From the NCBI GenBank assembly GCA_021464415.1, contig CM038470.1, forward strand, positions 28,483,601 through 28,547,600: DNA of 64,000 nt, in the 5' to 3' direction. How positions within the stretch are numbered: position 1 is the stretch's first letter; each line of letters opens with the position of its first letter. Below, one piece after another: positions 10,851 through 21,596 of the stretch. The notes beneath the pieces are model-generated. The model saw only the letters and a list, made by a program, of their open reading frames with translations. It was not told the DNA's origin and did not search any database. A program made the position numbers and the translations under genes. Origin of the DNA: Lonicera japonica (lineage: Eukaryota; Streptophyta; Magnoliopsida; Dipsacales; Caprifoliaceae).

Positions 10851-12420
10851 AAAACACATACAACTAATACAGACGCTTTCAACACGATGTCTATAACATC
10901 TCATTACATATTTTATGTCGAATTAATCCATACAACAACAAGACTCAAAGACATGCCTAACTCTAAATCTCGATGTCGGCTACAACACTTCACAAGGCAA
11001 AAGAGCGAGTTGGAAAATCAACCTATTAATCTTGAAACACCAAAGTTCAACAGACACCTAGTGAAGCATAGGTGTAAAGAAATAATCAAATAAGCAAAAA
11101 TTATATATCTCTCCCCCCCTCAAAACATTCATACTTTATTACTCTCCCTCACATGAGCATTCTCTCCCTTCATCTCTCCCCCATTTTGTCATAGGAATAG
11201 ACAAAGTAATGAGTATGGAAACCAGCAAAGCATAAAAAAAAACAAGATCATGTAAAGCAAGCAATATCAATTAACGCAATAAGCATATCCTGTTCAAGCA
11301 AAAAGATTCTAACTAGCAAAAATATGCACTAATCTCAAAACCTTCTAGCTAAACCTCGAGAAACCCTTCTTCACTAATTATAACTTTTTCATGGATTTGG
11401 TTTGGAGTTTTAAGAGCAAAATTGCCCAAAAAAAATATTTTAGCACAAATACTCGATATGCATTTCTATGTAACATGTATCAAATCCGAAATATATCAGT
11501 TAAACTTCAAAACACATGATTTCCATTAATATGATACATGTAATATGCATATAATAATTCATCAACAATTCAGCATATATACGCTAAGCAACACAGAGTA
11601 CAAGTATAGATCCCATTGTGCTTTAAATATGGATAATACAAAGTGCTATTAAATAATAATGAGTTTTGAAACACTCGCGCATCCATATACAAGAGAATTT
11701 AGAATGCCTCTAAGCTATTATTTTTTCAACTAATTTCTTTTCTTCCTCAGAAACAATCTTTTTTTTCTCAAAAATATGCAATTTTGCATTCAAACTTGTG
11801 ATGTTTTTGTGCAAGCATCTTTTCTTTTCTTTTTCGATGGAGGCTTTCACCCCTAGTGGAGGCCAGTTATTTCCTTTTGGGTAGCTTTCGGTTCTCCTTC
11901 CACTATGGTAGCCCTTTTCCATTCCTTTTACATATTTTTCTTACATGCTTGTCTTTTAATTCTTCGCTCAAAACTACATCACCAAAATCTTACTGCATTA
12001 ATCACAATGGTTTTCTTAGACTCTTTCTCCCTAAATAAACAGTATATGAGAGCTTCTGAAGTTTCAAATTAAAAGAAAGAGCTTAACCCAAGTGATTATT
12101 CATCATGTATCAATGTAGTGTGTGGGATATACACAAAAACTCTTATGTGATTGAAATAACATACTACTAGTTATTGAATTGTCAAAGCAATATGCACACA
12201 TATCTCAAAATTAAGCATTTAATTATAAAAATCTAGAGATATCCAAAATAGAAAGCAATTACAATCACATGCATACAAGTAATGAATTTTCCAAGGAATT
12301 CAGGCAATATCACAATCAAAAATTCAAAACCAAAATCCACTTTGCTTTGGTACCTATGCACGGAGCTAAAACTGACCAAAGCAACAACAAATTTACCTAG
12401 CATAGCCATCCATCCAACCA
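10851..12420 (-). other. Copia2 3' interior, no recognisable gene
   Basis: About 1.6 kb of AT-rich sequence lies where pol and any third ORF should be. Two minus-strand open stretches (11710-11922 and 12233-12421) show no motif; the first is lysine/glutamate-rich and could be a relic of the 3' ORF. I see no RT, integrase or RNase H motifs here. Confidence 0.5.
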
Positions 12421-12827
12421 ATTACATGCTAGGCGGACTCCCTATCACCTAAGTAGGTGCAATGATCTCTTTCAGGACCCAAACTTTCTTAATTCATGGA
12501 GTTTTATCTTTTTTGTGTCCCTCACTATCCAAAACCCTAACCCTCTTGTCTTTGTTCTTTTTCCCTCTCGGTTTAGATTTCGGTCTAGGAATTGGAACAC
12601 TTTTCGGCATTTGATTCAAAACTTGCCGACAAAATTCTCTCAAATGACCTCTCTTCTCATAATACTCACACCAAAAAGGTTATGGGAGTGTGTGCTTGTA
12701 CACATAAAAAGGTATTACTTGATCTTCAAGAACTTCTGAATGGAAAACTTTTTGAAAAAATGGTTTTTAAATAAAAACTTGTTTTCCTGTTTGGACGTTC
12801 CTAGTTTTCTTTGAGGCTTGAGGAGTT
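12421..12827 (-). pseudogene. Copia2 gag C-terminus with zinc-knuckle remnant
   Basis: On the minus strand around 12670-12625 the frame reads CEYYEKRGHLREFC, a C-X2-C-X4-H-X4-C nucleocapsid knuckle in which the second C has become Y. It continues into a basic stretch (PKSVPIPRPKSKPRGKKNKD), then a TGA and IKKVWVLKE, resembling the end of SIRE-type gag. It was continuous with 14400-15961 before the solo LTR inserted. Confidence 0.6.
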
Positions 12828-12832
12828 CTATC

Positions 12833-14394
12833 TATTGACCTAGTAGGTCTTAATCTTATTTTGATAATAACAATAAATCAATCATGTGTAACTTAACATG
12901 TTCTTAGTTTAAGATTATAGCTTTCTTCTTGAAAAAATAAAAAATAGCATGATTGCTCAAAGGAAGTTTGACAAGGATCATTCAATCAGTATCCGCTCAA
13001 GTCAACAAAGCAATGGACTAGCAAGAGATCATTCTTATCGTACACATGCTAGCAATGCATTTTATGAAGCATAAAAGATCAAGGATCATATGCCAAAGCT
13101 TCAAGTGAAGAATCAATTTGAAGAAATAAATTGAAGCATTCGAAGACTCGCCTATTCAATAATTGAGTGTTTGCTTAGGATTAATGTAAAGTTTCTTAAT
13201 TGATTGATTATATAGCTCAAACATGAACATGCATCATTCTTAGATTGATCAAAACCAAGTTTGAATCAAAATCATTTTAAAACTTCATTTTAGCAAAAAT
13301 TGGTTTTGAAATAAATTCATATTAAATTCAAATGATCATATTTTAAGTTTTTCCAAAAATAGGTGTCTTAGGAACTCATTTTTAAGGTCTCTAAAGCATT
13401 AGAATTGATTTTGGAGCTTATATGCAATAGTGCAAAAATTGAGATTTTTGGCCTTATGGCTTGATGGGTAATCTGGTCCATCAGTCGATTGATGGCATGT
13501 GCTCAATCGACTAAGGCCCACTCAGTTGACTAAGGAGCTTTGCTCAGTCGACTAATAGCCCAGAATATAGCAGTTGAATTTATGATTTTTTACCATTTTT
13601 AGTACCAAACTTCTACCAGACCTCACAAACGGCTATATCACTTTTGGGACTATATATACTCAATCTAAGACACATTTTGACTACCTTGAATCATTCATAT
13701 ACTATATTCTTCATCTATTTTTATCATTCAAAGATTCAAGAAATGTTGTGATCAATCATTAATCATTTGAGCAATAAATCTTGATCAAATAAGATAACTC
13801 TAGTATGAGCTTCAAATTGTATCTATCAAACACTTAAGAGTTGTTATTCATTGGTGTGAATCACCAAATACATTGTAATATTCTTTTGTGAGAGGTAAAT
13901 CTCACTAGTGAGCAGGAAGGTAAATTCTTGTAGAGTGTAGTGAGACAATTACATTTAAGTGATTGTGAGAGGTAAATCTTATAGTCTAGCAAGAGGTTTA
14001 TCTTGTGTGAGTATTGTGGTAAAGCAATACTTGTAGAGCGTGTGAGAGGATACACTTGTAGTGGTTTGATCTTCACTTGGAAGGAGATTGATATTAGTGG
14101 AACTTCTCAGGGAACTAACCGAGAGCGGATTATGGTTTGGTAAATCAAAACCGCGAGGATAAAAAGCCTTGGACTTTCAATTGGTTCAATCATTCTAACT
14201 CAATCTCTTTATTTATTTGTTATATTTATTGATTGAAGTTGCTTATATTGTTGCTTTTTCTTAGGATTGATTGTTTTTCTTGATAAACTTATTTAATAAA
14301 TTTGTTTTACTTAAACATTTTGAAAAAGTTTTTAATTCCGCATAAAGTTTTTAAACCTTATTCACCCCCCTCTAGGGTTAAAATCTGACCAACA
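12833..14394 (+). mobile_element. Solo copia LTR inside Copia2 gag
   Basis: This is the reverse-oriented relative of the LTRs at 293 and 50669. It starts TATTGACCTAGTAGGTCTTA (the first G of TG has become A) and ends TCTAGGGTTAAAATCTGACCAACA. The 5-bp target duplication CTATC is perfect (12828-12832 and 14395-14399), and no internal sequence remains, so it formed by LTR-LTR recombination. The AGTCGACT repeats lie near 13480-13560 and the conserved hairpin near 14107-14130. Confidence 0.92.
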
Positions 14395-14399
14395 CTATC

Positions 14400-15961
14400 A
14401 ATAAAAGTTTTTGACTTTGAAGAACTAGTACCCTTAAAACTTCAATTTTGGGAAGTGGCTTTCACAAAGACGGTCTTAGTTTGCCTTTTAGGATCAAAAT
14501 TTCAAAATCCAAGTCCTTTTTTGTTATTTCCACTCTTTTGATTTGAAAGCATTGATTCAAGTTTCTTAGAACTAATTTTTAACCTAACTTTGATAGTTAA
14601 AGCGTTTTTAAATTGTTGAGTTAAATCACAAACGCGTTCTTCTAGTCGTTTGATTTTATCCTCATATTTCAAATTTTCCTTTTTTAAAGAGCTAATTAGA
14701 CCAAGACAATTTTCTTTTAGGTTGTCTAATTTTCTTTAAAAATTCGGTTTTCTAGCTTTTGAATTTTCAAAACTTGCTTTGTCCTTTTTCAAATCAAAAA
14801 TCTTTTTTTTAAAAAAAATTATTTATGGACTTAAGTTTTGAATTTTTCACAAAAAGTTTTTGACATTCTAAAAGAAAAACGTCATAGGCCGATTGAAGAT
14901 CCAGAAAGTCTCTTCTAAGGAAATTTTTGAAGTAAAAGCTAAATAATTATGAGATTCCTTTTGAGTGTACGGATTTTCCTCGTCATCACTAAGCGTGGTA
15001 TGAATTCCCTTTTTGCCAAGCTATTTCTCTAATCTCTTAATCCTAGTAGGGAATTCAAAAGCTTTATGACCTCTACCTTGACACTCAAAGCAATTATCAC
15101 TCGATTGGGTTTATTCTTAGAACTTCCTTTCCCCAAATTCCTAAAATTTTGACCACTGTTACCTGATTTCTGATTTTGCTTCATGAATTTATTGAAATTA
15201 TGTGCAAAATTAGCTATCTCTTGAAAATCAGACATAGATCATTCATTAGATTCAACTATGTTTCCATCTTTAGCTCTAAATGCAATGGTTTGATCTGTCT
15301 TGTCCTTTTGAATTTTATATTTTGAAAGCCAATTAGATTCAAAAGTTTGAAGAGAGGCAATTAATTTGTTTTCCGTTAAAGAATCCAAATCCTTACTTTC
15401 TTCAATGACAACAGTTTTTAGGAGGAACCTATCAGGTAAAGACCGTATGATTTTCTTTACAACGCGGGGTTCAGAAATTATTACGCCAAGGTTGTAGAGA
15501 GAAGTCACTATGCCTTTAAATTTACTATGAAAAGTATTAAATGACTCATCTTCCTTCATCATTATAGTTTCAAAATCTGTCATGAGCCTTTGAATTTTGG
15601 AACTTTTCACAATTGTGGTTCCTTCAAAAATTACAGTTAAAATATCCCAGGCCTGTTTGGAAGTAGTATAATTTGAAATCTTTTTAAATTCTTTCTCAAA
15701 AATATGAGCCATGATTGCATTCAGACCTTAAGAATTAAACTTAGCTGTTTCTAATTATTTAGCAGTCCATGAGGCTACAGGTTTAGGTCCATTGTTCCCA
15801 TCTTCAGTTTTTATGGGTCTAATATAACCATCTAAAACGGTTTGCCAAATTCACCCATCTAAAGATTGTAAATAAATAGTCATGCAAATTTTTCAATAGT
15901 TATAATTAGACCCATTAAGCGTAGGAACTTTGGACATAGACGAATCAATCTTGGTAGCCAT
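14400..15961 (-). pseudogene. Copia2 gag, N-terminal and central parts
   Basis: An ATG at 15961 (minus strand) opens MATKIDSSMSKVPTLNGSNY; the expected W codon after NY is now TGA. The gag-polypeptide domain is clear at 15712-15239: SKQAWDILTVIFEGTTIVK, then MKEDESFNTFHSKFKGIV and LPDRFLLKTVVIEESKDLDS. The stretch 15235-15029 continues with an F-N-K-F-M-K-Q-N segment, and 14400-15000 is a lysine-rich, coiled-coil-like tail. This matches copia gag (UBN2-type) from SIRE-like elements. It is decayed by stops and split by the solo LTR. Confidence 0.8.
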
Positions 15962-16044
15962 GAAAAACCAAACAAATCAAACAAAGCAAAGAAAACAAAT
16001 AGACGCAAATCAACCTAGATGCAAATCCTAGCAAATTAAAGAAA

Positions 16045-16061
16045 CCTCCTCTGATACCAAT
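16045..16061 (-). other. Copia2 primer-binding site (tRNA-iMet)
   Basis: On the minus strand, directly after the 5' LTR end (...TCATCA), the sequence is ATTGGTATCAGAGGAGG. TGGTATCAGAG is complementary to the 3' end of initiator tRNA-Met, the standard primer of plant copia elements. Confidence 0.9.
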
Positions 16062-17725
16062 TGATGAAAAATTAGGGGATAGTTTTGCCTAGGTTGATTT
16101 TAGAGTTTTAATCAAAAGAAATTTAAAGTTTGATAAGCGAACTGAAAACCTTAAGTCTAACCAATTTTACTGTCGAAACCTGTGTTGTATTTTCTAGCAA
16201 TTTAATCAATCAAACAATCACAAAAATCAATCACACAACACCATAAATTTATGAGGTATCACTACTTACGTAGGGCTAATCATCGGGACTAACTGATAGT
16301 GCTCACTATGATCAAAACGGAATTACAAACTCGATGACTTACAAAAATTGCTTTTCCACAATTTACGCAACAGTCTCGTCAATTTCTTGAACGTAGAATC
16401 CAACCGTAGCTGACTTGGCGTAGTGCTTTTTACTGTTCCGGCTTACTTGTCGCTTCCTTACACGCACTTGATCACAATCCTTTACCTCCGTCTGCGATCT
16501 CCCTTATCGCGCGTTAGCCACTTTGCTCACCCCGTCTCCAATCACAACCGAAGACACTCCCATAGGACCGTGAACGTTTGGAACTCTAGTTCTTAAAGAT
16601 GAAGAATAATAGGATCTCATATCGTATGTAAACAAAACCTAGGTGGTGTTTCAAAACTCTCAAAAATTGATTCTAGCGTTTAGATATTTTCCATCTCAAA
16701 AAGCTCTCTACAATCATGTATTTTTTACCCAAACCAATGGTTATATTTTTAGAAAATATATAGAGTCAAAGTCCTTTTTGGAATTGGTTAAAAATATTTA
16801 AAAAGGAATTTTTGTGATAAAAATTCGTACCCCAGAAAATAGTGCCGGACCGGTACACATCGTAAAAAGTTGGACCGGTCCGTAACCTTGGATTTCAATT
16901 CCCAAGGAAAATTTTTGTCGGACCGGTACACATTAACAAATTGTGTATCGGTCCACCCTTAATTCATGTACTGCCTTCCTTTTCAATTAGTGCCCCAAAA
17001 AATAATGCCAGACCGGTACACATCGTAAAAAACTGGACCGGTCCGTAACGTCGGATTTCAATTCCCAGGGAAAATTTTCGCCGGACCGGTACACATTAAC
17101 AAATTGTGTACCGGTCCACCCTTAATTCATGTACTGCCTTCCTTTTCAATTAGTCGGCACTTACTTTAATGGAGTAATAGGCTTGGCCCATTAAGAACTT
17201 CATGCACATGAATTAATGGAACTTCACGTGGGTTTTAAAACAAATTTGAAACTTTGACATTTCAAAGTTTTCTTTTTCCTTTATATATTTAATTAAATAA
17301 AACCTTTTTTATTATTTATTTATTTGTACTTTATTTCGCCGTATTAAATTCGTTTGGACACTAATTCGACTCAAATTTTAGAGACAACTTTATGGAACAT
17401 GTTAGACATGAAACAAATAAGTTTCCTCAATAATTTGTGTTGAAGAGCCTTTTCGAATTACGACAAAACTCGGTAAAAATACTTAAAAATAGATTAAGCT
17501 CAAAAGCTTTTTGATTCCGAATTTTAAGCTCAAATACCACCTATATTTTAAATCAAACTATATACTCAACGTACCCGAGGTCTTGAATTATGTGCGATAC
17601 ATCCGGTAAGTTTGGCGAGCTTCCATTAATTATTTGATCTTCAAATCTTTAATTTGACTCAAACAATTACAGCAGAAAGTGTTCTTTGCATCGGAATCAA
17701 GCCAACTAAAAATATAAACCTAACA
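16062..17725 (-). repeat. Copia2 5' LTR (right copy)
   Basis: Starts TGATGAAAAATTAGGGGATA and ends TATAAACCTAACA. It is 161 bp longer than the left LTR because of a tandem duplication at 16830-17155. The flank CACCA matches that of the left LTR. Confidence 0.92.
16830..17155. repeat. 163-bp tandem duplication within the Copia2 5' LTR
   Basis: Two copies (16830-16992 and 16993-17155) each run from CCCCAGAAAATAGTGCC or CCCCAAAAAATAATGCC to CTTCCTTTTCAATTAG and include two GGACCGGTACACAT motifs plus the inverted TGTGTACCGGTCC. The partner LTR has one copy, so the duplication arose in this LTR after integration or in a template with unequal LTRs. Confidence 0.88.
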
Positions 17726-18432
17726 CACCAAAATCAACAAATTGCCCAGTTGTGGTAACACCATCCCTCTCTATTGGGCCTTCTCTAATCGCAATGCCTG
17801 TGTGAATTACAGGTCAGGAGGCAGCCTTCACTCTAACTTTCAATATGTCTTCGAGTTTGCTTGGCCGTGTTGAGCCATCGAGCCAATCTGGTTGGTTGAG
17901 CCTTTCTTTGAGGAAGTCGATATCCCAAGGTGTATAGCCGAGCAAGTTGTGAGCAGCTCAGGGGTGGTCTAGTATCTGAACTTCTCTTGGTCCGTTGTAA
18001 TTGATGACAGGGTTGATGGAATCCTAGTTAATTACCCTGCTGCTTGAAGTTACGGGTTTAGCTGCAAAAAGGAAACAAAATAACATCAAGGGATGGTAAA
18101 AAACATCATTATAAGAGCACATAACAAGACATGATAAGGACTCCTACAAACATGACTATGTATACGCCTCTTAATCTTTACGATATCCCCATCGTCCTAA
18201 GAGCCCCCAACGATCACCATGCCCTCATAATACCCTTTCTCGGACATAGTTAAACCTTTGACTAAATCTGGAGCCTTGACCTGAGCTCTAAAGTAGTACC
18301 GTGAGGAGTCATTTGGGCTGTTGCAGAGGGAATAACACTAAAAGATCTCCCTCCAAGTCAAGTTCACGCTTAGTAATTTATTCAAAGCAGTATAGCCTAG
18401 GACTACCCCCACTCCATTGGGATTAAGTTGGC
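17726..18432 (-). pseudogene. Tat1 antisense gene, central exons
   Basis: Between the Copia2 and LTR insertions the minus strand carries the conserved core of the antisense protein: QLNPNGVGVVLGYTALNKLL, then RYYFRAQVKAPDLVKGL and SEKGYYEGMVIVGGS. The P-N-G, Y-Y-F-R and K-G-Y-Y pattern resembles the plant 'putative gypsy type transposon' family. A 104-bp GT-AG intron is apparent at 18062-18165 (minus-strand GTATAC...TTTTTGCAG). In-frame stops follow WREIF and VGGS. Function is unknown even in intact copies. Confidence 0.6.
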
Positions 18433-20998
18433 TAATTAAGCCCAAAAATTGCATTTCTAATCTCTTAAATAAGGCTCAATTAGCTTATAGTTACCGTCTA
18501 AAATCGAAAATTGCATGTAAATTCAGTTTAAGCATGAAAAGAAGGCACTGCATTGTATTTCTATGTTACTAAGCCATTTTCCAGGCCTAAAGTAGTTAAG
18601 CAATTGAGGTTGGATGCAAGAAAAAGATCTGAAGAAAAAGTCAATATCCATTCCGAGGTCTGAGACGAGGAAAACTCTGCAAACTACCCCCAAAGCGCTA
18701 GCAATAAGAGAAAAGTAAGTCCCCAAGCATGAATGAAGTGAATGAAAGTGTCCAAGAGTGATCCCAAGAGAAAATAAGCTCAATCGAATCAATTCCATAA
18801 GTTTCCGAGCAAAACCGAGAATTACCGTAAAAATCCCAAAATTATAGCTGATTAAAGTTTTTATCCATTGAGAATTTGAAGAAATCTCTAGAAATAATAG
18901 TTGTAGAGCTTTAAATTACCTATGCGTAGGCGAAACTGGTGCGTCAATTGAAGTTCGGAGAAAAAATATATGAGCAAAAGAAAAAGCAGCCAAAAGAAAA
19001 AGAAAAAAAAATAATGAGTATCGATCCCCACTTTAAATTTTGGCCCGTTTTCAGTTTTTAGCTATTTTCGGGCCGTTTCTTCAAGGATTATTCAACCCAA
19101 GACTAGAGACACTTTTGTACCATATAAAAGGTCATTTATGTCATATTTTAGGGGACGCACATTTTAGAATCGATTAACAAAGAGGCAAAGAGCACCGTGA
19201 TTTGCTTGGAAGCTTTTGCGTTTATCTGACGGTCGAACTTTAAGTGTTTTCTTCTTTCTTTCTTCAAAACAATTGTTAAGTTAGTTTATTTATGATATTT
19301 TGAGGCTGGAACATCAGTGTATTCAACATTAATTCATCGTTCAATTCAAGTTTCAATCGCGTACCAGGTAAACCCTAGTTTTCCATTTTTTTTCAATTTA
19401 GTTGCTTTTGATTGTTCGTTTGCTTTGCTATTCATAGATTAGTTTATTTAGATCATATATATATATATTATGGAATCAACCTTAAACCCTTATTTTAGGG
19501 GATGGTTCTAGGATTTATAGGTCTGTTTTGTCGGTTTTTTGATTTTTCGTCGATTAATGCTTGATTCTCACTTTATATTGAAATAGTTTATCGTTCTTCC
19601 ATGATATTCATGTGTGATTAATTATTCATAATTAGTAATCTGATTTTTCAGAATTTTTAGGGTTTAAGTCGAGTTTGTTCAGTTTTTGTCAGTTTTGAGT
19701 TTGTTTACTGTTTTAGCCGTAAAATCTTCGTTTTAAATCGAAATTGAGAAATTCTAAAGAAAAAAGTTTTCAAATTTGATTTTATACATTATTAGGTATG
19801 TTTTTACTATTTTTTTTTATAATTTTTAAGCTTATTTTCTTGTTTGATTTGATTATGGCTAGCTAAATCGTTAGTTAGGGGTTCGTAGTGAAAGATGCGC
19901 GATTAATCATTGAATGTAATTCAATTTAGGTTTGAATATGATTTTTTCATTGTTTATAGATCACCTACTAAATGTATGAGTATTTTCTTATCTTTGCATG
20001 CGTTAAAAACATGTTTTCATAAGTTAGTTCTTAAATTCCATTTGATTAAGAACTATAAAAATGTTGATTCATGGATTTTTGCATCAAAACCCTAACGTGG
20101 ATCATTTGAGGATGGTATTTATCCTCTAATTATTTGGATAAGTTTCCTAAGTGAATTGACTGATTTGGCGTTGTTTTGGTATTTATTCACGTAAGTGCTT
20201 GGAAAAGTGTTAGTTTTGACTTTCGGTATTCTTTTTAAGACTGATTTGCTTTGAATCATGTTCAAACCTATTCAAACCTTATAGGAGTGTTAAGATACTA
20301 ATTTTTGAGAAGTTTAATCAATTTGGATTGTTTTTGTCACACACTAGCAATACTAGGTTCTAAATTACACTTTTTCAGAGTCAAAAAATTTCATTGTCGA
20401 ATTCTATTGCTCAAAGCTAGTTTATATAGTCTTTGTCACGTATGAGCTATCATATACTTATAGTAGAAATATAATTGGATGGTTGGAAGGTCTAGGAGCT
20501 GAATCTTAGAAAAAAATCTTATTTAAACTTGGATTTGGATTACCCGATTGGACTAGTTTCGTATTCCCTAACTACGGATACCCCTAACGTTTGTTTCTTG
20601 TTGATTTAAGTTCATTTAATATTTTGATTTGTTTAGTTAGTATGTTGTTTTAATTAATTAATTTATTTTTAGTTTATTTGCATGTTCCCTTAGTGCATTT
20701 AGGAAACCTTTTAGGTAGATAACTTGCGTTTGTGGATTTCCTTTACTTTTGCACCCTAAGATTAGATTTGTCTTTAGTTTTAGTTTAGTTAATTAGTAAT
20801 TTTAATTTAGTTTCATTTCATTCCTTACTCCCCGATTCTATCGTCTCTTCTTTTTTTCCCTTCTTCTCCCTGAGAGAGATACCTAGAAGAAATAGATTCC
20901 TTATCTTCCCTGTAGTTCGACCTTGGACTTCCCCAAGTATACTATAACTTGACCGCCTGCACTTGGGTGTAATAACTCACACTTGTTGCGCCCTGTCA
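18433..20998 (+). mobile_element. 2.6-kb solo LTR (gypsy, possibly Athila-type) inserted in the Tat1 antisense gene
   Basis: A perfect 5-bp duplication, TTGGC, flanks it (18428-18432 and 20999-21003). Conceptually removing it with one TTGGC restores the antisense frame, so the boundaries are well supported. It starts TAATTAAGCCC (TG degraded to TA) and ends GCGCCCTGTCA. Its right end, with TTCCCTGTAGTTCGACC and a long AT-rich body, resembles Athila-type LTR ends, which is inference. No internal coding sequence is seen; the open stretch at 18523-18798 (minus) has no motif. Confidence 0.75.
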
Positions 20999-21200
20999 TT
21001 GGCATAAGGCCATGTTGCATCACCTCAAAACCTCGCATAATAAATGGTCCAAAGGCTGATTTAACCCCGCCTGGCCTGCCCGAATAAAATGTGGTATATA
21101 CTAATTTTTCCATCTCTTGGGTCAACGGTGGGCTCCTCATTTGCCTCAGGGAGCCTCACCATACGTCTATCGAGAATGAATCGCTGAGAAAAAGCGGTGA
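20999..21200 (-). pseudogene. Tat1 antisense gene, 5' exon
   Basis: The minus-strand frame reads IPHFIRAGQAGLNQPLDHLL, followed by CEVLR, a stop and CNMALC, and then joins QLNPN across the LTR insertion. The R-A-G-L..P-L-H-x-F..E-V-L pattern is the usual start of this family's core. The N-terminus upstream is scrambled by frameshifts, so no start codon is assigned. Confidence 0.6.
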
Positions 21201-21596
21201 GTTCTTCGTTTCCAGAAACTGTGAATAACCCTATTTGTATCTACCCTATTTACACCCTAACCCTCAAAAAGTAAAAAATGAAACGATGAAATGGAAATCG
21301 ATATAGAGTAAGGGATAGGGAGGACTTATAGTGGCAAAAAAACTCTTCTGGGGAGGTTAATTGTGAATTCAAGTTGTGATTATAGCTATTCTCTCATAAA
21401 AGAAAAAAGGGGAAGAAAATCACAGAAGGAAAGGAGAAAGTTTGAAGATGAGAATGCATTTAATATAGATCATTTCAATGCTCCCGCCAGCATTTTTGAA
21501 CTTGAGCCAACCGTAAGGCGCCACGTGGCGCTACAGGCCCCGACCGTCAGGTATAAGTGTCCAACCTCTAAGGGACGCTACCGAGATCAGACACTT
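21201..21596 (-). promoter_or_regulatory. Putative promoter and 5' leader of the Tat1 antisense gene
   Basis: About 400 bp between the antisense coding part and the 3' LTR. It holds a perfect 14-bp palindrome GCGCCACGTGGCGC (21518-21531) centred on a CACGTG G-box, and a minus-strand TATA-like CTATATTAAA (about 21461-21470) some 50 bp downstream of it. A pyrimidine-rich minus-strand leader (CTTTCTCCTTTCCTTC) follows, as in plant 5'UTRs. The short + strand ORF at 21363-21599 has no recognisable feature. The same arrangement is seen in Tat2. Confidence 0.45.

Larger units (their letters stand above)
9321..17725 (-). mobile_element. Copia element (Copia2), gag only, no pol, inserted in Tat1
   Basis: Two long LTRs (9321-10823 and 16062-17725) flank gag remnants, a tRNA-iMet primer site and a polypurine tract, all on the minus strand. 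The 5-bp target duplication CACCA is perfect (9316-9320 and 17726-17730). No protease, integrase, RT or RNase H motif can be found between gag and the polypurine tract, so the copy lacks pol and would have depended on an autonomous relative. A solo LTR of another copia family sits inside it at 12833-14394. Confidence 0.9.

Noticed and set aside
18523..18798. Minus-strand ORF of 91 codons thought at first to continue the Tat1 antisense gene
   Set aside because: It lies inside the 18433-20998 insertion; the true antisense frame joins across the TTGGC duplication.
20901..21140. Minus-strand ORF of 79 codons
   Set aside because: It spans the insertion boundary at 20998 and is in a different frame from the antisense gene core.
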